Positions 28,269-37,298 of a stretch of DNA of 64,000 nt are shown in pieces (within the stretch, counting starts at the first letter, position 1; the number at the start of each line of letters is the position of its first letter). The notes below the pieces were generated by a model. It saw nothing but the letters and a program-made list of their open reading frames with translations, was not told where the DNA came from and searched no databases. Origin of the DNA: Scleromatobacter sp964418745 (GTDB lineage Bacteria; Pseudomonadota; Gammaproteobacteria; Burkholderiales; Burkholderiaceae_C); the NCBI GenBank assembly GCA_964418745.1, contig CAYQMX010000004.1, forward strand, positions 186,001 to 250,000, read 5' to 3'. A program made the position numbers and the translations under genes.

Positions 28269-28475
28269 TCAGTGGTGCCAGCCGCCACCGCCGTGCTCGC
28301 CGCCGCGGTCGCCGCCGCGATCGCCACCGCGTTCGCCGCCCTGGTAGCCGCCACCCTGGTAGTAGTGGCCGCCGCCGTAGTAGCGACCGCCCCAGGGGGC
28401 GATGCAGCAGCCGCTCATCAGCGTGACGAGCAAGGCCAGCGCGCCCCAGCGCACGATTGTTCGATTCGAGTTCAT
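28269..28475 (-). CDS. Small Gly/His-rich lipoprotein
   Basis: A 68-residue protein with signal peptide VRWGALALLVTLMSG and a lipobox ending at Cys23. The mature part is low complexity: Gly/Tyr blocks (GGRYYGGGHYYQGGGYQGG) and GGDRGGDRGGEHGGGG, ending in WHH. His, Asp and Glu content could bind metal ions, but that is inference. It is divergent from another small envelope lipoprotein gene at 28767. An 18-bp inverted repeat lies 52 bases before its start. Confidence 0.65.
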   Translation of the reverse strand: MNSNRTIVRWGALALLVTLMSGCCIAPWGGRYYGGGHYYQGGGYQGGERGGDRGGDRGGEHGGGGWHH

Positions 28476-28526
28476 CCGGGTCTCCTGAAGGCTGCGTCAG
28501 TGCCGCCTGGTCTGTTCAACGCGGGG

Positions 28527-28544
28527 TGTCATCGACCGATGACA
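28527..28544. promoter_or_regulatory. Candidate operator, 8-bp inverted repeat
   Basis: TGTCATCG and CGATGACA are exact inverted repeats separated by two bases (TGTCATCGACCGATGACA). The site lies between two divergent lipoprotein genes, 52 bases before the minus-strand start. Its symmetry suits a dimeric repressor. No promoter hexamers are clear nearby. Confidence 0.4.
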
Positions 28545-28766
28545 AGCATCGGGTTTCCGCTTTGCAAAGCCTCGTAAACGCCTGCCGGACCCGTCATGGG
28601 TGGCGCGTGTAAAGCAGGCCTTCCTGCTCGGCCGCAACGGGTGGGGGCGGTCAACGTGCCGTGCGACGGGCCCGTTGTCGAGACACAGGGTGCGCGCCTT
28701 GCCCGGGACCCTCGCGGCGTCATCGGCGCCAGGTGGCGCGCCTCAACGAACCGAGAAGGACTCATC

Positions 28767-29006
28767 ATGAAGAACGGTCTTGCGATCGTCGTCGCCGGCC
28801 TCGCGCTGGCCTCCCTGTCCGCCTGCATCGTGGCCCCGGCGCGTCCGTACTACGGCGGCGGTGGCGGCTACGTGGCACCGGCGGGTGTCGTCTACGTGGC
28901 CCCCGACTACGCGGCGCCCGGCCCGGGCTGGGGCTGGGAATACCACGCGCGCTTCGGCTGGGGCTGGCACCATCCCCAATACGGCTGGCACCGCGGCTGG
29001 CATTGA
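28767..29006 (+). CDS. Small Tyr/Trp-rich lipoprotein
   Basis: A 79-residue protein. The signal peptide (LAIVVAGLALASLSA) ends in a lipobox with Cys20 (LSAC). The mature part is aromatic and glycine-rich, with a Trp/His-rich C-terminus (FGWGWHHPQYGWHRGWH). Similar small outer-membrane lipoproteins are common in Burkholderiales and have no known function. ATG 28767 is supported by GAGAAGGA 6 bases upstream; the open frame extends further but no other start fits. Confidence 0.7.
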   Translation: MKNGLAIVVAGLALASLSACIVAPARPYYGGGGGYVAPAGVVYVAPDYAAPGPGWGWEYHARFGWGWHHPQYGWHRGWH

Positions 29007-29054
29007 TCGCGTGAACGGCGCGTGGCGGTTCGCCGGCCGCGCCCGGCCCCGCAG

Positions 29055-29095
29055 AAAAGGACGCGCCCGCGCTCGCTGACGAGCCGGGCGCGTCC
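29055..29095 (-). terminator. Bidirectional-looking terminator
   Basis: Bases 29059-29069 (GGACGCGCCCG) pair with 29085-29095 (CGGGCGCGTCC). After one bulged base, 29071-29075 pairs with 29080-29084 around a CTGA loop, for 16 bp in all. AAAA at 29055-29058 gives a T run on the minus strand, so it ends the gene at 29114-29803 and may also block read-through from 28767-29006. Confidence 0.8.
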
Positions 29096-29113
29096 GCTTG
29101 CGGCACCCGCCGG

Positions 29114-29803
29114 TCAGCGTACGGTGTAGCCGCGGCCTTCCATGCAGGCCTCGGTGGCGCGCTGGAACACCTTGGCGTCGGCCATCGCGCTGGGCTGGGT
29201 CGTCGCCCAGGTGTTGCAGTCGCGGCGGTCGGCCTCCGTCTGCGCGGCGCTTTGGTTGTTGCGCGGGTAGAAGATCGGATCCGGCGCCGCGGGCGCGGCC
29301 TGCGCGGTCTCGGCACCGGCCGGCGGCGCGACCACGACATAGCCCTGGCCCGGTGCGCGGCCGTAGTAAACGCCGTCGGCGTAGTAGTAGGGCGCGCCGC
29401 CCACCCACACGGTGGCGTAGTCGGACGGCAGGATGGGCAGGAAGATGCCGATCGGCGGCTGCACCACCACGTAGCGGCCGCCCCAGGGGCGGAACCAGAC
29501 GCCGCCGTGGAAGAAGTAGTTGCCGCCGCCGAAGCCGACGCTCACCGCGCCGACCGGCAGCGAGCCGTAGACGAAGCCGCGCGACGGGTAGTAGTGGTTG
29601 TGGCCGTAGCGGCCGTCGAAATCGACGTAGCCGCGCGCGTGGCCGCCGCTCCAGGCCGGACCGCCGCGAGCCGGGCCGGGGCTGCCCTTGGCGGGGGGCG
29701 GTGCACCGCGATCGTGGCCGCCGCGGTCGTGGTCCTGCGCCCCCGCGTCGGTACCCGCGCAGGCGAGCAGGACGAGGGTCGCGACGAGGAGGGTCTTGCG
29801 CAT
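29114..29803 (-). CDS. DUF6515-type secreted protein
   Basis: A 229-residue exported protein with signal peptide (LLVATLVLLACAGTDAGA). A Gly/Arg/Pro-rich disordered segment follows. Then comes the aromatic region GRYGHNHYYPSRGFVYGSLPVGAVSV, FFHGGVWFRPWGGRYVVVQPPIGIFLPILP and YATVWVGGAPYYYADGVYY, which fits DUF6515 proteins. The C-terminus has two cysteines (DRRDCNTWA and TEACMEGRGYTV) typical of a short stress-type repeat domain. Function is unknown; location is probably the envelope. A terminator lies just after the gene. Confidence 0.78.
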   Translation of the reverse strand: MRKTLLVATLVLLACAGTDAGAQDHDRGGHDRGAPPPAKGSPGPARGGPAWSGGHARGYVDFDGRYGHNHYYPSRGFVYGSLPVGAVSVGFGGGNYFFHGGVWFRPWGGRYVVVQPPIGIFLPILPSDYATVWVGGAPYYYADGVYYGRAPGQGYVVVAPPAGAETAQAAPAAPDPIFYPRNNQSAAQTEADRRDCNTWATTQPSAMADAKVFQRATEACMEGRGYTVR

Positions 29804-30012
29804 GATGTTGGCCTCTGGGTGACGCGAAGCGCGGCAGTCGCCGCAACGTCATTGTCGAGCCTCGACGTAACCTGCCGATTGCATCATGTCAACGTCGCGT
29901 GAAGCGAACGGGCTGCCCGGCGCGGCTGCGCTGCCGACACGTGCCAGGCCGCCGTGCGGCTGGACCGCATCGCGTCCGGCGGCGGCAGCGCGCGCCGAAC
30001 GGGCCCGCAGAC

Positions 30013-30357
30013 TCAGCCGTGCGCGAGCTGGTACAGGTGCGCCGAGCGCGTCCCGGAGCGGCAGAACGCCAGCAACGGGCGCGGCAGCTCGGCCACCAGG
30101 GCGCGGAACGCGGCCACTTCCTCGGGCGACTGGTAGGCCCCGCTGACCGGCAGGAACCGGTACTGCAGGCCGGCGGCGATCGCGGCCGCCTCGACCTGGG
30201 CCGAGGTCGGCTGGCCGGGGCCGTGCTCGAAGTCGGGCCGGTTGTTGACGACGCTCCTGAAGCCCAGGCGGGCCACCTCGGCCATGGCCGCGGCGTCGAG
30301 TTGCGGGGCGACGAACACGTCGTCGGCGATCTGGCGCAGGGGCAGGTCGGTCTGCAT
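30013..30357 (-). CDS. TIGR01244-family sulfurtransferase/phosphatase-like protein
   Basis: A 114-residue cytosolic protein. The loop C99-RSGT-R104 (LLAFCRSGTRSAHLYQL) with the upstream FRSVVNNRPDFE is the signature of the DUF442/Blh family, which has a dual-specificity phosphatase fold with a rhodanese-like loop. In other bacteria the domain is fused to a metallo-beta-lactamase fold and linked to sulfide metabolism. Here it is alone. AAGGAG stands 8 bases before the ATG. It follows yqeY after 30 bases. Confidence 0.88.
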   Translation of the reverse strand: MQTDLPLRQIADDVFVAPQLDAAAMAEVARLGFRSVVNNRPDFEHGPGQPTSAQVEAAAIAAGLQYRFLPVSGAYQSPEEVAAFRALVAELPRPLLAFCRSGTRSAHLYQLAHG

Positions 30358-30387
30358 GGCGGCTCCTTGGGCGGCGTCGTGCCGGGT

Positions 30388-30834
30388 TTACTTGTTCAGG
30401 GCGGCCTTCACCGCGGCGGACACCAGGCCCATGTCGGCCTTGCCGGCCAGCCTGGCCTTGACCGCGGCCATGACCTTGCCCATGTCGCCCGGGCCCGCGG
30501 CGCCCAGCTCGGCGACGATGGCACCCACCTCGGCGGCGATGGCGGCGGCGTCCAGGCGCTCGGGCAGGTAGCCCAGCAGCACGTTGAGTTCGCCCGTTTC
30601 CTTGTCGACCAGGTCGGTGCGCCCGGCCTTGGTGAACGCGTCGATCGAGTCCTTGCGCTGCTTCACGAGCTTGTCGACGATCGCCACGATGTCGGCGTCG
30701 CCCAGCTCGATGCGCTCGTCCACCTCGCGCTGCTTCATCGCGGCCATCAGGTTGCGGATCGCGAGCAGGCGATCGGCTTCCTTGGCGCGCATCGCGGCCT
30801 TCATGTCGTCGGAGATTCGTTGCTTGAGCGTCAT
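30388..30834 (-). CDS. GatB/YqeY domain-containing protein
   Basis: A 148-residue protein. TLKQRISDDMKAAMRAKEADRLLAIRNLMAAMKQREVDE and the C-terminal GPGDMGKVMAAVKARLAGKADMGLVSAAVKAAL match YqeY, which resembles the tRNA-binding tail of the amidotransferase GatB. It sits downstream of rpsU, as in many proteobacteria; a terminator separates the two. ATG 30834 is the start by homology; an earlier in-frame ATG lies inside the rpsU terminator. Confidence 0.93.
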   Translation of the reverse strand: MTLKQRISDDMKAAMRAKEADRLLAIRNLMAAMKQREVDERIELGDADIVAIVDKLVKQRKDSIDAFTKAGRTDLVDKETGELNVLLGYLPERLDAAAIAAEVGAIVAELGAAGPGDMGKVMAAVKARLAGKADMGLVSAAVKAALNK

Positions 30835-30884
30835 GGATCGGCTTTCAGGGATTCGTTGCCACTGTAATACGGGACGGAAATGAC

Positions 30885-30918
30885 AAAAGCCCGCTACGGC
30901 GTCCCGCACGGGCTTTTT
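30885..30918 (-). terminator. Rho-independent terminator after rpsU
   Basis: AAAAGCCCG (30885-30893) pairs exactly with CGGGCTTTT (30909-30917), with a smaller internal helix in the loop. Read on the minus strand, the stem ends in CGGGCTTTTGTCATTT, a proper T tract. It separates rpsU from yqeY. Confidence 0.8.
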
Positions 30919-30982
30919 CGGCTCGGTGCCGGCGCTTGCGCGCCAGCCCGGAGGAAACGAGCTCGAGAGCTCCCGGAAACTC

Positions 30983-31195
30983 TCAGTAGAGCTTCTTGGG
31001 CAGCTGCATGCTGCGAACGCGCTTGTAGTGGCGCTTGACGGCCGCGGCCTTCTTGCGCTTGCGTTCGGCCGTGGGCTTCTCGTAGAACTCGCGGGCGCGC
31101 AGTTCGGTCAGAAGACCCAGCTTTTCGATGGTGCGCTTGAAGCGGCGCAGGGCCACGTCGAACGGCTCGTTTTCCTTGACACGGATGGTGGTCAT
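30983..31195 (-). CDS. rpsU: 30S ribosomal protein S21
   Basis: A 70-residue basic protein, full length. [58 protein letters not shown] is unmistakable for bS21, needed for initiation on natural mRNAs. AAGGA lies 11 bases before the ATG. A terminator follows at 30885-30918. Confidence 0.98.
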
Positions 31196-31351
31196 TTAGC
31201 GAAGAATCCTTCGGGAGAGATATTGCGCTCGGAGTCCTTGTCCAGACCCGCTGCGTCCGTCTTGGACGCCCCGGTTTCTAGAAGTTGGACAAAGATCGAC
31301 ACGCGGTTTGCCAGCAAAGCCTAGGATTCTACCCTGAAAGAGTGGAATGCG

Positions 31352-32571
31352 CTAGCTGGTCGCAACGAGCGCCTCTGCACAGGCGTGGCCGCTGGCCCAG
31401 GCCCACTGGAAGTTGTAGCCACCCAGCCAGCCGGTGACGTCCACCACCTCGCCGATGAAGTGCAGGCCCGGGGCGCGCCGGCTTTCCAGGGTCTTCGAGT
31501 CGAGCTCGCGGGTGTCGACGCCGCCGGCCATGACCTCGGCCTTCTTCCAGCCCTCGGTGCCGGTGGGCGCGATGCGCCAGGCCGCCAGCGATTCCGCCAG
31601 TTGGCGCAGCGGCTTGTCGGCCACCTCGGGCATGGGCCGTTCGTCGGGCAGGCCGCCGCGCGCCAGCCAGGCCTGCGCCAGGCGCTGCGGCAGGTGGGTG
31701 GCCAGTTCGTTGCCGAGCTGGCGGCGCGACGTCGCCTTCGCGCGCGCGAGCGTCTCGGGCCAGTCGGTGCCGGGCGCGAACGCGATCTGCAGCGTCTGCC
31801 CCGGCTGCCAGTAGCTCGACGCCTGCAGCACGGCCGGGCCGCTGAGGCCACGATGCGTGAACAGCAGGTCCTCGACGAAACGGGCCTGTTGCCTGCCGCT
31901 GCCCGCCGCGATCTCGACCTCCAGCGACACGCCCGCCAGCGTGACGAACGGCGCCCACTCGGCGGCGTCGAACACCAGCGGCACCAGCGCCGGCCGCGGC
32001 TCGACGATGGCGTGACCGAACTGCCGGGCCAGCCGCAGCCCGAAGTCGGTGGCCCCGATGGCCGGCACCGGTAGCCCGCCGGTGGCCACGACGACGCTGC
32101 GCGCCTCGACCGGGCCGCGCGCGGTCTCGAGCTCGAAGCGCGGCGCGCCAGGGGCCGCGTCGGCGCGCGCGCGCACCGCGCCCACCGCGCACGGCTGCCA
32201 GCGCTCGACGTTGCCGGTCTCGCACTCGCGCAGCAGCAGGTCGATGATCTGCTGGCTGGAATCGTCGCAGAACAGCTGGCCGCGGTGCTTCTCGTGGAAG
32301 GCGATGCGGTGGCGCTGCACCAGCGCGATGAAGTCCTGCGGCGTGTAGCGGGCCAGCGCCGAACGGCAGAAGTGCGGGTTGCGCGAGTGGAACTGCGCGG
32401 GTGACGCGTCGCGGTTGGTGAAGTTGCAGCGGCCGCCGCCTGAGATGCGGATCTTCTCGGCCACTTTCTGGGCGTGGTCCACCAGCAGCACCCGGGCGCC
32501 GCGCTGGCCGGCCTGGGCAGCGCAGAACAGGCCGGCGGCCCCGGCGCCGATCACGACGACGTCGACGCGCT

Positions 32572-32575
<4 letters not shown>
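31352..32575 (-). CDS. NAD(P)/FAD-dependent oxidoreductase (HI0933/YhiN type)
   Basis: A 407-residue flavoprotein. The N-terminal dinucleotide fold is VDVVVIGAGAAGLFCAAQAGQRGARVLLVDH, followed by KIRISGGGRCNFTN, the hallmark of the HI0933-like (BaiN/YhiN) family. The C-terminal ATGGLPVPAIGATDFG and TGWLGGYNFQWAWASGH are the second flavin contacts. No ATG fits; TTG 32575 overlaps the upstream stop (TTGA), indicating coupled translation with the EVE gene. Substrate is unknown in most members. Confidence 0.9.
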
Positions 32576-33081
<506 letters not shown>

Positions 33082-33100
33082 CTCGATCGAAGGAATAGGG

Positions 33101-33278
33101 TGTCCGCCGCGAACCTCGGGCCGCATTCCTGAACCCAGGGGTGTTCAGGTGGGCGAGGTCAGTCTGGAATCGGGTTCATCTGACGCGAGACGATCACACC
33201 AACCAGACGATGTTCCAAGCCCTAGCTCAAAGAGCATCGGTTCAAGGAAATATAAAACCCTCGCGAACGCGACGGACG
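33101..33278 (-). ncRNA. ssrS: 6S RNA
   Basis: The gap between zapA and the EVE gene is the usual place of 6S RNA in this order. On the minus strand GTCCGTCGCG (33277-33268) can pair over all 10 positions (one G-U) with CGCGGCGGAC (33111-33102). That is a terminal stem closing a transcript of about 178 bases, the normal 6S length. A TAGAAT -10 box lies 6 bases before the first base. The interior has CTTGAACC and other low-GC segments where the open central bubble would be. 6S RNA binds sigma70 RNA polymerase as a promoter mimic. Ends are inferred from the stem. Confidence 0.75.
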
Positions 33279-33283
33279 AATCC

Positions 33284-33289
33284 ATTCTA
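33284..33289 (-). promoter_or_regulatory. Candidate -10 box of the 6S RNA gene
   Basis: The minus strand reads GCATAGAATGG. TAGAAT differs from TATAAT by one base and ends 6 bases before the predicted 5' end of 6S RNA. A -35 element is not clear at 17-18 bases. Confidence 0.5.
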
Positions 33290-33361
33290 TGCGTCCGGGC
33301 GCCGCCGATGCGAGCATCAAAGACGTAAAGAGGGCCTACAAAATCACTTGACGAACGCGAA

Positions 33362-33724
33362 TTACAGGAGCTGTCCGTCTTCGCTGAGCGCGGTGTCCAG
33401 GCGGGCGATCAGCGTGTCCACCTGCGCGGCCGCGGCGCGTCGCGCCGCGCTGGCTTCGGCATGCTCCAGGTGCGCCCGCGGCGCGTCGTCCGCGAGCGGG
33501 GCGGCCGGCGCCGCGGCGGCGCGCGGCGCCTCCGCGAGGCGGTAGGCGAGGTTCAGCGCGGCGAGCACGGCGATGCGCTCGCGCGCCTTCACCTTGCCGG
33601 CGTCGCGGATGCCGCTCATCTCGCGGTCGACCGAGGCCACGGCCGTCTGCAGCAGCGCCTCGCCGCCTTCGGGGCAGGCGAGCAGGTAGCTCTGGCCGAG
33701 GATGGTCACTTCGACTTGTTTCAT
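33362..33724 (-). CDS. zapA: Cell division protein ZapA
   Basis: A 120-residue protein that crosslinks FtsZ filaments. MKQVEVTILGQSYLLACPEGGEALLQTAVASVDREMSGIRDAGKVKARERIAVLAALNLAYRL is the ZapA globular head and start of the coiled coil. The long Ala-rich C-terminus (about residues 75-105) is unusual for the family but helical. The ATG overlaps the zapB stop (ATGA). Confidence 0.94.
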   Translation of the reverse strand: MKQVEVTILGQSYLLACPEGGEALLQTAVASVDREMSGIRDAGKVKARERIAVLAALNLAYRLAEAPRAAAAPAAPLADDAPRAHLEHAEASAARRAAAAQVDTLIARLDTALSEDGQLL

Positions 33725-33978
33725 GGCTGCACGCTCCGGGGGCTGTCGCCGGCGTCGGCGGGACTCGCCTCGACAGCGTGGCCGCCTTCCGATGCCGGCA
33801 GCCGATCGATCAGCGCGTCGATGCGCGCGCGCGCCGCGGCCAGCCGCGACCGCAGGTTGTCGCGCTCGTCGGTGACGGCGCGCAACTGCTGTTCGAGCAA
33901 GGTGTTCGTACGCTTGCACTCTTCGTGGCGCAGCAGCAGGCGTTCGATGCGTTCGGCTAGATCCGGCAGTCGTGACAT
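33721..33978 (-). CDS. zapB: ZapB-like coiled-coil division protein
   Basis: An 85-residue protein made mostly of one coiled coil (PDLAERIERLLLRHEECKRTNTLLEQQLRAVTDERDNLRSRLAAARARIDALIDRLP), with a disordered tail. This is the DUF904/ZapB-like protein found upstream of zapA. ATG 33978 begins the coil; the open frame continues upstream into non-coding DNA. Sequence identity in this family is low, so the symbol rests on structure and position. Confidence 0.85.
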   Translation of the reverse strand: MSRLPDLAERIERLLLRHEECKRTNTLLEQQLRAVTDERDNLRSRLAAARARIDALIDRLPASEGGHAVEASPADAGDSPRSVQP

Positions 33979-34467
33979 GGGGCGGGGACGCTGGGACGGC
34001 AAAGACCCATTGTAGGGGCGCCAGCTTCGCGCAAGGCCGCTCGCAAGCCCTCGAATGAAGTCCTGCACGAAGCCGGCGCACGGCGTTGCGCGGGCGCCGC
34101 GCGGGGCCGGCGTCGACGTGCCGGATGGTACGATGTGCTTCTCAGTTGGTGCTCCGGACGGCCTGTCGTGCTGTCCGAGTCAAACGGGAATCAGGAGGGT
34201 CGTCTTCATTGCGAAGCATCGGCCCGACCTGAGCTGCCCCCGCAACGGTCGCGGAGGATGGCGTCGCCCCCGGGCGATGCCATCGGCTGTCGTTCCTCGT
34301 GGTCACTGTGCGTTCGCAAGAAGGCATGGGAAGGCCCTCGACACGCTACCTCTCCGCCAGCCCGGATACCGGCCAATTGCCCGGGGTCGTCCGCGCGCGA
34401 GCGCGGCCGGCTGATCGGTGGCACCTGCGGGGACGCTGGCCGCCACGTTTGCATCTGAAATGTTCCC
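33979..34467 (+). other. Non-coding interval holding the btuB leader
   Basis: This 489-base gap contains the zapB upstream region on the minus side and the btuB promoter and cobalamin riboswitch on the plus side. A candidate btuB -10 (TACGAT, 34129-34134) stands just before the riboswitch. Several short open frames cross the interval but none has a ribosome-binding site or recognisable product. Confidence 0.7.
34143..34376 (+). ncRNA. Cobalamin riboswitch
   Basis: Classic elements appear in order: GTTGGTGCTCC (34145-34155), AAACGGGAATCAGG (from 34182), the core GCTGCCCCCGCAACGGT (from 34233) and a B12-box-like end, CAGCCCGGATACCGGCCA (from about 34358). It precedes btuB, so it should shut off receptor synthesis when adenosylcobalamin is plentiful. 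A GC hairpin (34391-34406, CCGCGC-GCGA-GCGCGG) follows and may belong to the expression platform, which would act on translation or termination before the ATG at 34468. Confidence 0.93.
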
Positions 34468-36351
34468 ATGAAGTCTTGTCACACCGGGTCGGTCGCACCC
34501 GTGAACGGTCGCGTCGCGGCGTTGTCCGTCGTCCTCTCCACCACCGCCGCCGTGCTGCCGCTGATCGCGGCGCCGGCCGTGTTCGCCCAGGCATCCGCCA
34601 ACGTCCCCGAGCAGCAGGTGGTGGTCACCGCCGCCCGCGTCGAGCAGAAGCTGCCCGATGCGCTCCCGGCCACCACCGTCATCACCCAGGCCGACATCCA
34701 GGCCGCCAACGCCACCGACCTGCCCGGGCTGCTGCGCGAGCTCACCAGCCTGGACATGGCCCAGACCGGCCCTGCCGGCTCGGCCACGAGCGTGTTCGTG
34801 CGCGGCGCCGCGTCCAACCGCGTGCTGGTGCTGATCGACGGCGCGCCGCTGTCGCGCGCCGACTTCGGCTCGGCGCCGTGGGAACTCGTGCCGATCGGCG
34901 ACATCGACCATGTCGAGATCGTGCGCGGCAACCTGTCCAGCCTCTACGGTTCGGCGGCCGTCGGGGGCGTGGTCCAGATCTTCACCCGGCGCGGTCCGGG
35001 CAGCAGCGTGCTGTTCGGCGTGGGCAGCGACGGCCAGTTCGTCGGCAGCGGCTCGATCGCCGGCCGCTGGGGCGACAGCGCGCATCCGTTCGACCTGGGC
35101 GCCAGCTTCTCGGGCACCGCGAGCGACGGCTTCAACGCCACCAATCCGGCCACCAACCCGGGCTACAACCCCGACCGCGACGGCTCCCACCAGGCCGGCG
35201 CGGCCCTGCGCGGCGGCAAGACCTGGGCGCCGGGCCAGCGCACCGAGTTCTCCGTCTCGCACACCGACACCGACACCCGCTACGACGCCTACGGCGGTGC
35301 GTCGGTGGACGACCACATCAGGACCAGCCTCGACGCCTACAGCCTGCAGTCGCACCACGCGATCGGTCCGGCGATCAACTTCAACCTGAGCGCCGGCGAG
35401 ACCTTCATCCAGTACCAGGATCCGACCAACGCCTACACGTCCGGCGGCACCGCCCGCACGCGTCTGCTGGGCGCGGACGTCAACCTCAACGTCGCCCCGG
35501 AGCAGGACGTGCAGCTCGGCGTGGAGGGCAAGAACGAGCGCTACAGCGACACCACCACGCCCGAGGAAGTGCGCCTGACGAAGTCGGTGCGCGTGGGCTA
35601 CCTGGGCACGTTCGCCTCGGCGTTCGAGGTGCAGGCCAACCTGCGCCACGACGACGCGGCCGACTACGGGCGGGCCGACACCGGCCTGCTGGCCCTGGGC
35701 TGGCGCTTCTCGCCCGCGTGGAAGATCGTCGGCCAGGTCGCGACCGCGTTCGCGGCGCCGTCCTTCGTCGACCAGGCCTACGCGGTGGCGGGCACGTCCC
35801 TCAAGCCGGAGCGTTCGCGCAACGCCGAGGTGGGCGTGCACTGGACCGGCACCGGCTGGCTGGCGCGCGCCACGTTCTTCGCGCAACGCCAGAAGGACCT
35901 GTTCGTCTACACCTACCCGCAGGGCGAGGCCAACATCGGCCGCGCCCACAACCGCGGCATCGAGCTGGGGGCAGACGGCAGCGCCGGCCCGGGCACGCTG
36001 GGCGTCGACGCGACGTTCCAGGACCCGCGCGACGACAGCGCCGGCACCGGCCTGAAGCGCCGCGCGCGCACCAACGCGTCGGTCAACTACCGGCTGCCCC
36101 TCCTCGGCTGGGAGACCGGCGCGTTCGTGCGCTACGCCGGCAGGCGCCCGGACACCGACCCCGTCACGTTCGGCGCCACCACCGCGCCGGCGCGCACGGT
36201 CGTGGGCCTGACCGCGTCGCATCCGCTGGCGCCGAACTGGACGATCGCCGCCAAGGTGGACAACCTGTTCGACAACCGCCGCGCCGAGATCGTCGGCTAC
36301 GCCACGCCCGGCCGCAGCCTGCTGTTCACGCTGCGCGGACAGTGGCGCTGA
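34468..36351 (+). CDS. btuB: TonB-dependent cobalamin receptor BtuB
   Basis: A 627-residue outer-membrane receptor. A signal peptide ends at AVFAQ, followed by a TonB box-like segment (QQVVVTAAR). The plug domain reads PATTVITQADIQAANATDLPGLLRELTSLDMAQ … SVFVRGAASNRVLVLIDGAPL … VEIVRGNLSSLYGSAAVGGVVQIFT. The barrel follows, ending in aromatic FTLRGQWR as required for BAM recognition. The cobalamin riboswitch upstream and the btuCD genes downstream fix the substrate as a corrinoid. Confidence 0.96.
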   Translation: MKSCHTGSVAPVNGRVAALSVVLSTTAAVLPLIAAPAVFAQASANVPEQQVVVTAARVEQKLPDALPATTVITQADIQAANATDLPGLLRELTSLDMAQTGPAGSATSVFVRGAASNRVLVLIDGAPLSRADFGSAPWELVPIGDIDHVEIVRGNLSSLYGSAAVGGVVQIFTRRGPGSSVLFGVGSDGQFVGSGSIAGRWGDSAHPFDLGASFSGTASDGFNATNPATNPGYNPDRDGSHQAGAALRGGKTWAPGQRTEFSVSHTDTDTRYDAYGGASVDDHIRTSLDAYSLQSHHAIGPAINFNLSAGETFIQYQDPTNAYTSGGTARTRLLGADVNLNVAPEQDVQLGVEGKNERYSDTTTPEEVRLTKSVRVGYLGTFASAFEVQANLRHDDAADYGRADTGLLALGWRFSPAWKIVGQVATAFAAPSFVDQAYAVAGTSLKPERSRNAEVGVHWTGTGWLARATFFAQRQKDLFVYTYPQGEANIGRAHNRGIELGADGSAGPGTLGVDATFQDPRDDSAGTGLKRRARTNASVNYRLPLLGWETGAFVRYAGRRPDTDPVTFGATTAPARTVVGLTASHPLAPNWTIAAKVDNLFDNRRAEIVGYATPGRSLLFTLRGQWR

Positions 36352-36365
36352 CCGGCTGACCGCCC

Positions 36366-37298
36366 ATGCCCTCGCGCGACCCCGCCTTCCTGCGCATCGC
36401 CGTGCTGGCGCTCGCCACGGCCCTCGTGGCGGCGCTGGCGCTGGGCCTGGGCTCGGGCGGCTGGGACTGGCCGCTGATCGTGTCGCTGCGCGCGCCGCGC
36501 GTGGCGGCGGCCGCGGGCGTGGGCAGCCTGCTGGCGCTGGCGGGGCTGAGCCTGCAGGTGCTGCTGCGCAACCCGTTGGCCGATCCCTACGTGCTGGGGC
36601 ACTCCAGCGGCGCCTCGGTGGGCGCGCTGGCGGCGCTGCTGCTGGGCGTGCACCTGTGGATCGGCGCCGCCGCCGGCGCGCTGGTGGCCGGCCTCGCGCT
36701 GCTGTGGCTCGCGCGGCCGGCGCTGGCCGTGGCCGACGACGCGTCGCCGCGCCTGATCCTGCTGGGCGCGATGCTCGCGGCCATCTTCGGCAGCATCGCC
36801 ACGCTGCTGCTGGCGCTGGTGCCCGACGAGCGGCTGCGGGGCGCGATCTTCTGGATGGTGGGCGACCTGTCGGGCGCCGACGCGAGCCTGTGGAACCTGG
36901 CCGCCGCCGGCCTGTTCGTCGCCTGGCTGTGGTGGCGCGGGCGCTCGGTCGATCGGCTGATGCTGGGCGCCGACGCCGCGTGGCTGCTTGGCGAGCCGGT
37001 GCGCCGGCTGCGGCTGGAATTGCTGCTGCTGGCCTCGGTGGCGGTGGGGCTGGCGGTGGCGACGGCCGGCGCGATCGGCTTCGTCGGCCTGGTCGTGGCG
37101 CAGGGCTGGCGGCTGGCCGGCGTGCTGCGCACGCGCGAGCTGGCGCTGCTGTCGGCGATGTCGGGTGCGGCGCTGCTGATGGCGGCCGACCTGCTGGCCC
37201 GCATGGTCGCGGCGCCGCTGGAGCTGCCCGTGGGCGCGGTGATGGCGCTCATCGGCGCGCCGTGCTTCATCTGGTTCCTGGCGCGGGGTGTCAAATGA
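36366..37298 (+). CDS. btuC: Cobalamin ABC transporter permease BtuC
   Basis: A 310-residue FecCD/BtuC permease. LRAPRVAAAAGVGSLLALAGLSLQVLLRNPLADPYVLGHSSGASVGAL is the characteristic block, with RNPLADPYVLG giving the gating region. IFWMVGDLSGA and GAIGFVGLVVAQGWRL are further family motifs. About nine to ten helices are predicted. It starts 14 bases after btuB. Its stop codon is the first base of a repeat element shared with the pyrG 3' end. Confidence 0.94.
   Translation: MPSRDPAFLRIAVLALATALVAALALGLGSGGWDWPLIVSLRAPRVAAAAGVGSLLALAGLSLQVLLRNPLADPYVLGHSSGASVGALAALLLGVHLWIGAAAGALVAGLALLWLARPALAVADDASPRLILLGAMLAAIFGSIATLLLALVPDERLRGAIFWMVGDLSGADASLWNLAAAGLFVAWLWWRGRSVDRLMLGADAAWLLGEPVRRLRLELLLLASVAVGLAVATAGAIGFVGLVVAQGWRLAGVLRTRELALLSAMSGAALLMAADLLARMVAAPLELPVGAVMALIGAPCFIWFLARGVK

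Noticed and set aside
28269..28475. CRISPR-like or tandem DNA repeat in the Gly-rich lipoprotein
   Set aside because: The short repeats encode GGDRGG units within a coding frame with signal peptide; there are no spacers.
31326..31331. TAGAAT on the minus strand as the rpsU promoter
   Set aside because: It is 130 bases from the start and no -35 hexamer fits at 16-18 bases; not strong enough to list.
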